Shown here: positions 17,219 to 25,710 of the stretch, piece by piece | Layout: each line of letters opens with the position of its first letter | Position numbering within the stretch: position 1 is the stretch's first letter | Assembly: GCA_022072225.1 (NCBI GenBank) | Contig: JAJVIC010000002.1 | Coordinates: 595,086 to 659,085, forward strand | From: Bacteroidia bacterium | GTDB taxonomy: Bacteria > Bacteroidota > Bacteroidia > SXHM01 | Reading direction: 5' to 3' | Length of the DNA stretch: 64,000 bases | The notes under the pieces: model-generated | Told to the model about the DNA's origin: nothing | Databases searched by the model: none | The model's input: only the letters and a program-made list of their open reading frames with translations | Translations under genes and position numbers: made by a program

Positions 17219-17675
17219 AAATTCAGGTGATTTTTATTTCAATAATTTGGTTTGAAAGGTAAATAAAAAACCAAAGTAGGCGATTTTAGTAATGATTCTT
17301 CATGCAAATTAGTATGAAAACATTGTTGAAGTGTTGTGCTTTTGTGAAAGTCTCATACATTATCTGACTAAATTTTCTGAAAAAGTATGAAAAGCTGTCC
17401 CTTGAATTGAATTTTTGTTATTGACTGTGATAAACATTCACTATTTGTTACCAGTATTGGCACTTTAAAAACCATTAATGATAACAGATGGTGTTTAAAG
17501 TATAGCATAAAGCACCATAAGCCATATACTAAAGCCTGAATTTGATAATTTATGATACTTAATGTTATGCTATGTGTATCAGAAAGCATCATTAGTGAGT
17601 TATTTTTCCAAGATGTAAGTGGTGAGATTTGAAGGAAATTGTTTTTCTTTGGATAAAGAATAAGACTTTAAAAAA
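17219..17675. promoter_or_regulatory. Divergent intergenic region between hsdM and the kinase-helicase gene
   Basis: 457 bp without a credible gene, between two operons transcribed away from each other, so it must hold both promoters. Visible structure: a 14-bp inverted repeat with one mismatch (ACTTTAAAAACCAT / ATGGTGTTTAAAGT, ~17461-17500) and a 9-bp perfect one (ATAGCATAA ... TTATGCTAT, ~17503-17572). Either could be an operator. No clear TAnnTTTG box at good spacing was found. Confidence 0.5.
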
Positions 17676-20600
17676 ATGCTTTTCAATAAATACCAATATC
17701 GAAGTTCAGACCTCAGAAGAAGGGGGTATTCTCAAAGTTGTGAGGTATTTGATGAGAACGAAAAAGGTTTTTGGGTAAAATGGATTTTAGGCATTGATAA
17801 AACTGACACAAAAGCAAAGATTTTAGCGGACAAACTTCGCCATTTACAAAAAGCAAGGCATATCGCATTACCAAACATAATTGAATATGGATTTGATGAG
17901 GAGCAACAGGCATTTGCCATTGTGTATGAACTGTTAGAGGATGTTGGAACTTTAGATGAACAGGCCCATGAACTCAATAATCAAAGTTTAATCACGAGCA
18001 TTATTGAGCTTGCAGATTGCCTGAAAGAACTCCATTTAAAATTTCGGATTAATCATGGGGACATTCATCCTGCAAATATTCTTATTGATAAAAATGGTCA
18101 GTTTTATCTCGTTGACTTTGGGCTTGCCGACATAACAAAAACACTCAGTCAGGCAAAAGACCTTGAGATTTTTGCGAGGGCTTTTGCAGCTCCCGAAAAG
18201 CTAAGTAAATTCGGTTCAAATGGATTTCCGTTTCAGTCCGACATTTATTCTTTGGGAAGAGTGATTGATTGGTTATATGCTGAAAGGCAGGATGAACTTC
18301 CTGAAGGACAAAATAGTCAACTTCAAAAATTACTTGCGGAAAATCCTACTGATAGACCAAACTGGCAGCAAGTAATAGATTTTTTGAAAAACCTTGCAGC
18401 ATCTTCTGAAACAGAGAGTATTCAGGTTGCATTTCGTTCAGGTTTTGCATTTGAAATTACTTCCTTGCTAAATTCCACAAACCCAATATTTGATGTTGCG
18501 CCAAAAAGAGGATTAAATTATTTAGTTGATATTATTATTGGTGATTACTTGTGTCAAGGAGTAATTTGGATAAAATCAGAAGGGAAACTTCTTTTTAATG
18601 GCATAGAGCCCCTTGCTTCAATAGAAAGCAAGTTTGCAGAACGGAAAATCAGAGAAGGTAAAAAGCTCCCCTTTAGGTTCAACTACATTCCTAATTATAC
18701 TCACAAAAAGGCAGACCTTACTCCTTTCTTTGAAAAATGGTTAGAGCTTAAACAAAAACAGGTATCACATAGGGAAAACCGAAAGGCAGTAAGGGAAGAA
18801 TTGGGGTTTTATCGTGCGTTACTTGAAAAAGAAAAGGAAGTTATTTCCATTAATTCTTTGCGACTCCAATACAGTGGTTTTAAAATCAATAATGATGAAA
18901 TCATTTTTACTATAAAGCAAAACGAATTACTCAGCACCAAGGGAATTATCCACAAACATATTGAAGTTGGCAATGATGTAAATTCAGAAGGATTTGAATA
19001 TATTATATCAGCAAATGCGGATAGAAGACAAAACAAAGAAACAGTTGAGTTTGCAGGAAAACCCTATGAGTTTAATTCTCAAGATTGGCTTTTTAAAATT
19101 AAAGATTGCGAACGGCTGAAAAAAGATAATCTGCCTCAAACGGGCTACTTATTTGAAAATACAAACAAAAAGGAAGAAGAAAAAAAACGACAACTTGACG
19201 CAATCCGAAAAGTTGATAAGAATGAAGTCCAAAATCCTGACCTGATTTATTATCTTTTTAAACCGAATGAACTTCCCTATTCAAGTTCTGATTACACCCC
19301 CTTAGAAAAGGTATGGCAATTAGATAACAAAAACAAGCCATTGGTGTATTCTGACAATCAAATTAAAGCAATTAGAAATGCGTTGACTAAAACTCCGATT
19401 TCAGTTATTCAGGGACCTCCAGGAACAGGAAAAACAACAGTTATTACGGAAATAGTCTTTCAAATTTTAGCGCAAAAACCCGAAGCAAAAATTCTAATTA
19501 CATCACAGACAAACAATGCAGTTGACCAAGTTTTAGAAAACTTGCTTAAAAATCAAATACCCATTTTAAGGTTAAGTGGGATAACTGCTCCTAAAATCCC
19601 CAGCATAAAAAAGCACACATTAGATAGAAAACTTGAAGGTTGGAAACAACAAGTCAGGGAATCATCCGAAAGAAATTTTAAAAATATAAAATCAAAATTT
19701 CAACAACAAATTCAGGATGAAAATCCTTTTGCAGTTGCTATTGCCGATATAATTCTTGAAATAAATGATTGGAAAAAAGCCAAAGAAAAGGTTGAGAATT
19801 TAGTTGGCAGAGTTCAGAATCTAAAAGAACTCCACAAATTGCCGGAACACAGGGAAAAAGCAATTGAAAAAATTGATAAAATATTGGGTATAGCTTTTTC
19901 GGAATTTTGGAATCTCTTCAAATTACATCGTGATTGGGTTGTAACCATAAATGCCTTAGATGAGAAAAGCGCAATCAATCAGAAGTTGATTGACAGTATT
20001 AGGGTTATAGGAGCCACCTGTAATCATATTGCAGCTAAAAAATATAGCAAATACAACTTTGAATTTGATTATGTAATAATGGATGAATCAGGAAAGGCAA
20101 CAACAGCAGAGGCACTTGTTCCGATAGTTACAGGCAAGAATTTAATTTTTGTAGGCGACCATAGGCAGTTACGACCAATGTTGACCACCTCCAGAGAAGT
20201 TAAAGATTGGTTGAAAAAGGAATACTCTCAAAGTAACAGGATAGAGTTTGAAACTGAGGAGGAATATATTAATAGACCAAGTTTATTTGAACAAGTTATT
20301 CTAAGAATAGAACCCGACTATAAGGCACAACTGACGGAGTGCAGGCGTTCATCAGCATCTCAGGTAAAGCTTACTTCAAAATGCTTTTACGAGCTTGTAG
20401 GCGATGAATCCATTCAACCAGTAAAAAGAGATGTTTTAGCTGAACACAATTTACCATTAGCAATTGAATCATCCATTTTTTTCATAGACATTGGAAGTCA
20501 TCATAAAAGCGAAACCGAAAGCGAGAAAAATAAATCTTCGTTCAATACAGTAAGTGCAGAACTGATTCCCGAAGTTTTGGAACAGTTGAACAAGTTTGAG

Positions 20601-21029
20601 AAAGTAAAAGAATACTCTTTCGGGGTTATAACTGGTTATACAGCTCAAAGTCGATTGCTTAAACGGAACATTGAAAGAAAAAAACAGCAACAGAAAATAA
20701 GTTCGATTTGCAAGTGGAATAAGTCAGAGGATAAATTAACTGTTTCGGTTGTTGACCGCTTTCAAGGGTTAGAAAGAGATATTGTAATTGTTGATTTAGT
20801 TAAGAGTGGTGCAGGTTTAGACTTGGGCTTTTTAGAAGTTCCAAACAGGATTAATGTTGCACTTTCAAGGCAAAAAAAATTATTGATAATAGTTGGGGAT
20901 TATCACGGAATAATTAATGCAAGAACAAGGCATTTAAAAGGAGAAAAGTCAGCATTACAGCATTATCTTGAATCTTTGAAACCTGACTGGATTATTAAAG
21001 CCCATCAGATAAAAGAACTTTTCAAATGA
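17676..21029 (+). CDS. Protein kinase-SF1 helicase fusion (Mokosh type I MkoA-like)
   Basis: 1117 aa. Residues ~20-240 are a Ser/Thr-kinase domain with HGDIHPANIL catalytic loop (D129, N134) and DFG at 147-149; Lys35 is a candidate ATP-binding lysine. Residues ~555-1090 are a superfamily 1, Upf1/DNA2-like helicase: Walker A GPPGTGKT (~579-586), DESGKATTAEA, GDHRQLRP, VDRFQGLERD and RINVALSRQ. A kinase fused to such a helicase, followed by a PLD nuclease gene, is the two-gene layout I recall for the anti-phage system Mokosh type I. It overlaps the next gene by 4 bp (ATGA). Function against phage is inferred from family and island context. Confidence 0.85.
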   Translation: MLFNKYQYRSSDLRRRGYSQSCEVFDENEKGFWVKWILGIDKTDTKAKILADKLRHLQKARHIALPNIIEYGFDEEQQAFAIVYELLEDVGTLDEQAHELNNQSLITSIIELADCLKELHLKFRINHGDIHPANILIDKNGQFYLVDFGLADITKTLSQAKDLEIFARAFAAPEKLSKFGSNGFPFQSDIYSLGRVIDWLYAERQDELPEGQNSQLQKLLAENPTDRPNWQQVIDFLKNLAASSETESIQVAFRSGFAFEITSLLNSTNPIFDVAPKRGLNYLVDIIIGDYLCQGVIWIKSEGKLLFNGIEPLASIESKFAERKIREGKKLPFRFNYIPNYTHKKADLTPFFEKWLELKQKQVSHRENRKAVREELGFYRALLEKEKEVISINSLRLQYSGFKINNDEIIFTIKQNELLSTKGIIHKHIEVGNDVNSEGFEYIISANADRRQNKETVEFAGKPYEFNSQDWLFKIKDCERLKKDNLPQTGYLFENTNKKEEEKKRQLDAIRKVDKNEVQNPDLIYYLFKPNELPYSSSDYTPLEKVWQLDNKNKPLVYSDNQIKAIRNALTKTPISVIQGPPGTGKTTVITEIVFQILAQKPEAKILITSQTNNAVDQVLENLLKNQIPILRLSGITAPKIPSIKKHTLDRKLEGWKQQVRESSERNFKNIKSKFQQQIQDENPFAVAIADIILEINDWKKAKEKVENLVGRVQNLKELHKLPEHREKAIEKIDKILGIAFSEFWNLFKLHRDWVVTINALDEKSAINQKLIDSIRVIGATCNHIAAKKYSKYNFEFDYVIMDESGKATTAEALVPIVTGKNLIFVGDHRQLRPMLTTSREVKDWLKKEYSQSNRIEFETEEEYINRPSLFEQVILRIEPDYKAQLTECRRSSASQVKLTSKCFYELVGDESIQPVKRDVLAEHNLPLAIESSIFFIDIGSHHKSETESEKNKSSFNTVSAELIPEVLEQLNKFEKVKEYSFGVITGYTAQSRLLKRNIERKKQQQKISSICKWNKSEDKLTVSVVDRFQGLERDIVIVDLVKSGAGLDLGFLEVPNRINVALSRQKKLLIIVGDYHGIINARTRHLKGEKSALQHYLESLKPDWIIKAHQIKELFK

Positions 21030-22342
21030 CCGAAGAAGAAGTATACCAGCAACTAAAAGATAAAGCCCCGACAGGTTTTAGATTGAATGAGCTAATTCCG
21101 TTCAGTTATCCTGTAAGGAAGTTAAAATTAGATGTGCTTGTAAACAAGCAACCCGATGGTTCTTTAGTGAAAGTTTATAGTGTGCTATTGAGAGCAATTC
21201 AATCCGGTTTTCAATCACAACAAAAACTATTTGATTTTTTAGGGTTAGGGCAGTCGGACGAGTTTATTTTGCGAGAACTGTTTTCAATGCGAGAAAAAGG
21301 ATTTCTTGATTTGGTCTCTGAAAAATGGATTGTAACGGAGGAAGGCGAGAAGTTTATTCAGGATGAGAAAGTATTACGGATTGAGGATGAAGAAGAGTTT
21401 GAATTTCTTGTTGATGGAATTTCAGGAGAAATTTATTCAAAAAAAGATATTGCAACAGAAAAAAATCCTTTACCTAAGTTTTTAAGGAGTGAATTGAAGC
21501 TTGGCTTAAAAAATCCTGAACTTTTGGAAAATAGGTTTCAAGAGTTAGCAGATGTTTACAAGCAAGAGCATGAAAGCAAATCATACTTAATAAGCTATGG
21601 GGCGGAGGAAATAAAAATGGATATTAATCTCTGGTCTAACCACTGGCTGTTGGAATATATTCCTGAAAAGAAAAGTAATGAAGAGCCAAAATTAGAGGTT
21701 AGAAATTTCCAAACCCTCAAACTAATCAATCCATTGTCAGAGAAGTTCAATTCTGAATATCGTCATTTCATATATTCATTGAGTAATTCCGACAGACCAG
21801 TATTTGAAGAATTAATAAAGATAGTTGAAGAGCCAATTAAATTTAAGACTCCAAAAGAAGATTTTAGCACCTTGACAATTTGGGAAACAAAACAAAAATT
21901 TATTGAGACATTGAAAAGTGCTAAAGAAAGAGTTCTAATTGAAAGCCCTTGGATTAAAAGGGCAACTCAAGAATACATTCCTCTTTTTGAGAAGCTATTG
22001 AAAGAGAAAAAACGGTTAATAATTCTTTACGGAATTAGTGAGAAGGATGAACATGACATCCAAACCCTAAAACGAGTTGAGGATTTACAGAAATCTCACA
22101 AAGACTATTTCACTTTAATTCACTTACCAACTCACTTTGCAGAAAGTAAATCAAAGCTGACCGGCACACATAGAAAACTTGTTATTAAAGACAATGATTA
22201 TTACATCGCTGGTAGTTTTAACTTCCTTTCATTTGGTAAAAACGAACATCAACAAGTGGCAAATGAGGAATCTATGTTAATCTTAAAGGATGTGGAAAAA
22301 AAGTGGGAGAGGGTTAAAAAGGAGTATTCGATTAAATTCTGA
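21026..22342 (+). CDS. PLD-fold nuclease (Mokosh MkoB-like partner)
   Basis: 438 aa. The C-terminal part (~290-430) is a phospholipase-D-type domain with one HxK motif (GTHRKLVIKDNDYYIAGSFN, ~381-400), preceded by ERVLIESPWI, as in PLD-family nucleases. One HKD per chain implies a dimeric active site. The N-terminal ~130 residues look like a winged-helix or regulatory region (LRELFSMREKGFLDL). Start and stop overlap with the kinase-helicase gene shows they are co-translated. In Mokosh the PLD protein is thought to be the nucleic-acid-cutting partner. Confidence 0.82.
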   Translation: MTEEEVYQQLKDKAPTGFRLNELIPFSYPVRKLKLDVLVNKQPDGSLVKVYSVLLRAIQSGFQSQQKLFDFLGLGQSDEFILRELFSMREKGFLDLVSEKWIVTEEGEKFIQDEKVLRIEDEEEFEFLVDGISGEIYSKKDIATEKNPLPKFLRSELKLGLKNPELLENRFQELADVYKQEHESKSYLISYGAEEIKMDINLWSNHWLLEYIPEKKSNEEPKLEVRNFQTLKLINPLSEKFNSEYRHFIYSLSNSDRPVFEELIKIVEEPIKFKTPKEDFSTLTIWETKQKFIETLKSAKERVLIESPWIKRATQEYIPLFEKLLKEKKRLIILYGISEKDEHDIQTLKRVEDLQKSHKDYFTLIHLPTHFAESKSKLTGTHRKLVIKDNDYYIAGSFNFLSFGKNEHQQVANEESMLILKDVEKKWERVKKEYSIKF

Positions 22343-22377
22343 GTAATTTTGTTCACATTCTATTATGCTAATCAATT

Positions 22378-23142
22378 ATGATAAAAAGAGAAAGACTTAG
22401 TTCAAATACACTTTTTAATTTTACAAGTGAAGCAAAATATTTTTACCTAAAGCTAAAAAATGGGTTTATTCCAAGATTTAATTTAGAAGACCTTTCAATG
22501 ATTTCAAACCAAGTAAGCAAGGAATTTAAAAAAGCATTTCCAATGGTATGCTTTTGCGATATTCCGGTTTCACAACTAAAAGACCACATGTGGACTTATG
22601 GAAAATTTGGAATAGGTTTAACTAAAGAATGGGGAATGAAAAATAAACTTAGTCCCATTTTGTATTTACCCTCATCTGATGCTCAAATTATCGAACAACT
22701 AAAATATTTAATGTCAAAGTTAAAGGCAGTTGAAAAAGAGTCAACTCCAGAAACAAAGCAAAAGTTAATTGATTTGGAATTGCATTTGTATCATATTTTG
22801 CGATACTTGAAACTCTATAAAGGAAATCAAGGTGGTGAGATTTTAACTTTTTATGATGAAAAAGAATGGAGGTATTTGCCAGTAGCTTCTGAAACAGATG
22901 ATTATTTTTATCTTGCGGAAAAAGATTTTAATAATGTTATTGAAAGGGAAAAAGCAAACGCAACTATGGCTAAAAATAAAATTGACTTTACCATAGACGA
23001 TATTAAGTATTTGGTAGTTCCTGAAAAAAAAGATGTTGAGGATTTAACGAATTTTTTGTTAAGTGAAATTAAGTTTAAATCTAACCCATTAGAACTGATT
23101 AGACGTATAATTACCGTTGAAGAGATTGAAAATGATTTTTAA
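22378..23142 (+). CDS. AbiGi-family protein (abortive infection)
   Basis: 254 aa. The stretch MVCFCDIPVSQLKDHMWTYG and the following FGIGLTKEWG (~57-86), with FYDEKEWRYLP (~159-169), form the pattern of the AbiGi family, named for the lactococcal AbiG abortive-infection locus where AbiGi is regarded as the antitoxin partner of AbiGii. I see no AbiGii-type protein next to it. It begins 35 bp after the PLD gene and may share its transcript. The biochemical role of AbiGi-like proteins is unclear. Confidence 0.75.
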   Translation: MIKRERLSSNTLFNFTSEAKYFYLKLKNGFIPRFNLEDLSMISNQVSKEFKKAFPMVCFCDIPVSQLKDHMWTYGKFGIGLTKEWGMKNKLSPILYLPSSDAQIIEQLKYLMSKLKAVEKESTPETKQKLIDLELHLYHILRYLKLYKGNQGGEILTFYDEKEWRYLPVASETDDYFYLAEKDFNNVIEREKANATMAKNKIDFTIDDIKYLVVPEKKDVEDLTNFLLSEIKFKSNPLELIRRIITVEEIENDF

Positions 23143-23146
23143 GAAA

Positions 23147-23178
23147 TTTGGAGTTATTAAGAGAGAAACTTACATTTG
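23147..23178 (+). promoter_or_regulatory. Bacteroidota-type promoter for the 68-aa gene
   Basis: TTTG at 23147-23150, a 20-bp spacer, then TACATTTG at 23171-23178. This matches the TTTG-N19-21-TAnnTTTG consensus exactly. Transcription would start near 23184, about 48 nt before the ATG at 23232, making the 68-aa/peptidase module independent of the AbiGi gene. Confidence 0.7.
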
Positions 23179-23231
23179 CCGTCTCTTTTTTAAAGAGAAT
23201 ACATTAAATAATTAAAAAACAGATAGTTACG

Positions 23232-23438
23232 ATGAAGATTACTGTTCTATCACCTGAAGTAATTGATGAAAAATTGGTTTTCAAAGTTGAAAAACCAGTT
23301 GAAGAGAAATCATTTGATGACCTTAATGCACAAGGGGAGTTCAGTAAAGATTTAAAGGAATTAAATCTGCAACGATTTATTATTAGAAAGAGTAAGGAAG
23401 TTGATAAAATTTCTTTAAGCAAGGAATTTAGAAAATAA
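23232..23438 (+). CDS. Small 68-aa protein of unknown function, partner of the downstream peptidase
   Basis: 68 aa, Lys/Glu-rich (MKITVLSPEVIDEKLVFKVE at the start; KEVDKISLSKEFRK at the end). No known domain is recognised, and there is no signal peptide or membrane segment. It has its own consensus promoter and is followed by a strong terminator, with the papain-like peptidase gene only 26 nt beyond the T-run. The layout resembles a small antitoxin, inhibitor or peptidase substrate expressed in excess over its large partner. That role is inference. Confidence 0.6.
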   Translation: MKITVLSPEVIDEKLVFKVEKPVEEKSFDDLNAQGEFSKDLKELNLQRFIIRKSKEVDKISLSKEFRK

Positions 23439-23460
23439 TTTAAATTGGAATCAATTTAAA

Positions 23461-23488
23461 AAAACCCCAGATGTTGGGGTTTTTTTTT
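23461..23488 (+). terminator. Intrinsic terminator/attenuator between small gene and peptidase
   Basis: Stem AAAACCCCA/TGGGGTTTT (23461-23469 with 23475-23483), loop GATGT, and a nine-T run (23480-23488). The peptidase ATG is at 23515, leaving 26 nt for any separate promoter. A TATAAT-like word at 23503-23508 is the only candidate. Peptidase expression would therefore rely mainly on read-through. Confidence 0.85.
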
Positions 23489-23514
23489 GGAAATATAAAA
23501 CCTATAATATTTTT

Positions 23515-25296
23515 ATGTTGAAATCTCATTTTAACGAGGATAAATTTGAAGTTTATCCGATAGGAAATGAAGCAGAATTTGCTAAACATTTAGCAGATTG
23601 TTTGACATATCCAAAAATCAAGGTTGAAGAAAAAATTGAGAACAGATTTCATTATAAATATTTTTTAAATTACTTGTCCAATGACACTGATGGTTTAAAG
23701 GCGCAAACGATATTGCTTGAAAAGGACTATACAAGTGCTTCCTATCTTGGCGATTATATAAATTACTATGCTCATTGTTACCGCCCATATTTAAAACAAT
23801 GTAGAAGAGTGCATTTTTTTAAAGAGAAATTTGATAAGGATACTTTTATTCTGATGCTCACGGGAAACAAAAGTGAATATGAAAAATTTTGGAAGTCATA
23901 TTTAGGTTACATTGTTGTTAAGCCATTGCCAAAAGGAGTAATTGGTGCAACACTTATTAAACCATACGATAAAAAAGACAAACGATTTTATACAGCAAAA
24001 AGAGAATACGATGTTAATATTTTCGGTAAAAAATTAACGATTGAATCATTGCCTTATCAAGAACAGGATGGAATTGTTGGTTCATGTGCAAGTTCCGCTT
24101 TGTGGTTCGCTTTTCAAAAGACCACTCAGCTTTTTAATTCAATGGTTCCAAATCCAAGTGATATAACAATATCCGCTGGTTATGATTCATTTCATACTGG
24201 TAAAAGTTTCCCAAGTATAGGCTTGGAAATAACTCAGATTTGCAAAGCAGTTCACGCAACAGGACTTATTTCGGAATTAAGAGTTTCCGAAGAATATATT
24301 AAAGATGATAAATGGTTAAAATCATTTGTTTATGCATACTCAAGAATGGGAATACCTATACTTATGGGTATTGAAATAGAAAAAAGAGGTGCGCACTTAA
24401 TTACATTAAACGGATACAGATTTTCCAATCTTAAAAAGAAATCCAAGAAGAAAAGCGAAATAAATTTAAAACTTCTTAGTAATGACATTATTAAATTTTA
24501 TGCTCATGATGACCAAACTGGTCCCTTTTCAAGAGTCGAATTTGTTGGAAATAATGGGCATCAATTTAATACATCTTGGTGGGATAATATTAATTCTGAA
24601 ACTGAATTAGGAGCAAATACAATTTGCGTAATAGTTCCATTAGCTGATACGATAAAAGTAACATTTGAAAATATTCTTGAAGAAGCAACAATTTTAGACT
24701 TTGTATTTAACAAGCATATATCAATAAAATTTAACTGGGACATTTACCTTGCTGAGAGTAATAAATACAAAGAAGAAGTTAGAATTGAACTTATTAAAAA
24801 TGATAAATTATATGACCATTCAGTAAACAAAATTTTATTTGAATCATTACCTCAATACGTTTGGGTTGCTAAAGCATATTTGAGACACGGTGAAAAAGAC
24901 TATTTGATTTTTGATTTACTCTATGATGCTATTGATGTAAACTATAAAAAAACTCCTTATTTTACTAATATTTACAATACTTCTTTCAAAGAAAAGCTTG
25001 ACGAATTATTAATTCGTGATGAGTTCTCAATTTTTAGAAAAGATGAATTTGAAGATAATAATCGAGCTGACCTTTACACTATTTTAAATGAAGAACAAAC
25101 TGTAATAAATTCAATTGAATCAATTGAAGAGAACCTTCAAAAAGAAAAGAAAAGTTCTAAAACATCCGATATAATTAATGAAATAGAAAAAGAAGGTTCT
25201 TCTAAAAAGAAAATTGATGAAGCGGTTGAAGAGGAAAGTAATAAAATCAAAAATAAATTAGAGGACTTCAATAATGATATTGATGAAATAGTGTAA
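23515..25296 (+). CDS. Papain-like cysteine peptidase (C39-like core), putative defence effector
   Basis: 593 aa. An N-terminal region (~45-155, with YLGYIVVKPLPKGVIG) leads into a papain-like core: oxyanion-hole Gln in LPYQEQDGIVGS, nucleophile Cys191 (GSCASSALW), His294 (RGAHLITLNGY) and Asp332 or Asp333 (FYAHDDQTGPF). A middle C-terminal domain and a long charged helical tail (~525-590) follow. No signal peptide, so it acts in the cytoplasm. It follows the 68-aa gene after an attenuator-like terminator. The family is not one I can name beyond the peptidase fold. Proteolytic activity and a defence role are inferred from the triad and location. Confidence 0.75.
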   Translation: MLKSHFNEDKFEVYPIGNEAEFAKHLADCLTYPKIKVEEKIENRFHYKYFLNYLSNDTDGLKAQTILLEKDYTSASYLGDYINYYAHCYRPYLKQCRRVHFFKEKFDKDTFILMLTGNKSEYEKFWKSYLGYIVVKPLPKGVIGATLIKPYDKKDKRFYTAKREYDVNIFGKKLTIESLPYQEQDGIVGSCASSALWFAFQKTTQLFNSMVPNPSDITISAGYDSFHTGKSFPSIGLEITQICKAVHATGLISELRVSEEYIKDDKWLKSFVYAYSRMGIPILMGIEIEKRGAHLITLNGYRFSNLKKKSKKKSEINLKLLSNDIIKFYAHDDQTGPFSRVEFVGNNGHQFNTSWWDNINSETELGANTICVIVPLADTIKVTFENILEEATILDFVFNKHISIKFNWDIYLAESNKYKEEVRIELIKNDKLYDHSVNKILFESLPQYVWVAKAYLRHGEKDYLIFDLLYDAIDVNYKKTPYFTNIYNTSFKEKLDELLIRDEFSIFRKDEFEDNNRADLYTILNEEQTVINSIESIEENLQKEKKSSKTSDIINEIEKEGSSKKKIDEAVEEESNKIKNKLEDFNNDIDEIV

Positions 25297-25329
25297 TTCC
25301 AGTATATTACACATCACGATGCAGAAATA

Positions 25330-25402
25330 GAAAGCCCTGATGCGCCACAAGCATACGACTAACATTTAAGCTAACCTACCCGCTCAATGTATCAGGGCTT
25401 TC
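25330..25402 (-). ncRNA. Hairpin B1 (putative small RNA, minus strand)
   Basis: 12-bp perfect stem GAAAGCCCTGAT/ATCAGGGCTTTC (25330-25341 with 25391-25402). A minus-strand -7 box TATATTTG (complement of 25408-25415) ends exactly 5 nt before the stem. It shares words and relative position with hairpin A1 and lies 33 bp after the peptidase stop. It could also act as a terminator for that gene. Confidence 0.45.
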
Positions 25403-25426
25403 CGATACAAATATAGTGTAAAAAGT

Positions 25427-25495
25427 GAAAAGCCCCTTGTTGCATGGCTACATCGCTTGAAAACGATAAACCACAGCCTCAACAAAGGACTTTTC
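25427..25495. ncRNA. Hairpin B2, counterpart of A2
   Basis: 16-nt arms (25427-25442 with 25480-25495) with two mismatches, core CCCCTTGTTG / CAACAAAGG, enclosing GGCT/AGCC and ATCG/CGAT. The base of the stem is shared with A2 while the interior differs and keeps pairing. No TAnnTTTG box at the right distance was found. Confidence 0.4.
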
Positions 25496-25537
25496 AAAAA
25501 ACCGGTATCAATGGAACAATTGACGGCATTGAATAAT

Positions 25538-25560
25538 TGAATAAGCCACTGCCTTATTCA
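25538..25560. repeat. Small hairpin B3
   Basis: Perfect 8-bp inverted repeat TGAATAAG/CTTATTCA with a 7-nt loop, inside the second hairpin array. It has no counterpart in array A. Confidence 0.4.
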
Positions 25561-25594
25561 CCGAAATGCAAATATACAAATTAAAAAATAGCTT

Positions 25595-25676
25595 TATCTT
25601 TGTTTCGGAAAAGCTACCAATCTTTAGAATTTTCGTTTTCTTTCGAGAAAACATGAGTCTTGTTTGGTAGCTTTTC
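25595..25676 (+). ncRNA. Hairpin B4 with own -7 box
   Basis: The -7 box TATCTTTG (25595-25602) is followed after 5 nt by a 13-bp perfect stem GAAAAGCTACCAA/TTGGTAGCTTTTC (25608-25620 with 25664-25676). An inner 7-bp stem GTTTTCT/AGAAAAC is closed by a TTCG tetraloop. It may be a small RNA or a structured leader of the gene at 25711. It begins like A3 (CGGAAA-GCT). Confidence 0.5.
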
Positions 25677-25710
25677 TAATTAATACTTTGTAAGTAACCC
25701 ATATTATTCA

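Noticed and set aside
6667-25402. Hairpins A1 and B1 as integron attC sites
   Set aside because: CTAAC words occur, but the ends do not form the complementary RYYYAAC/GTTRRRY boxes and there is no integron integrase in the window.
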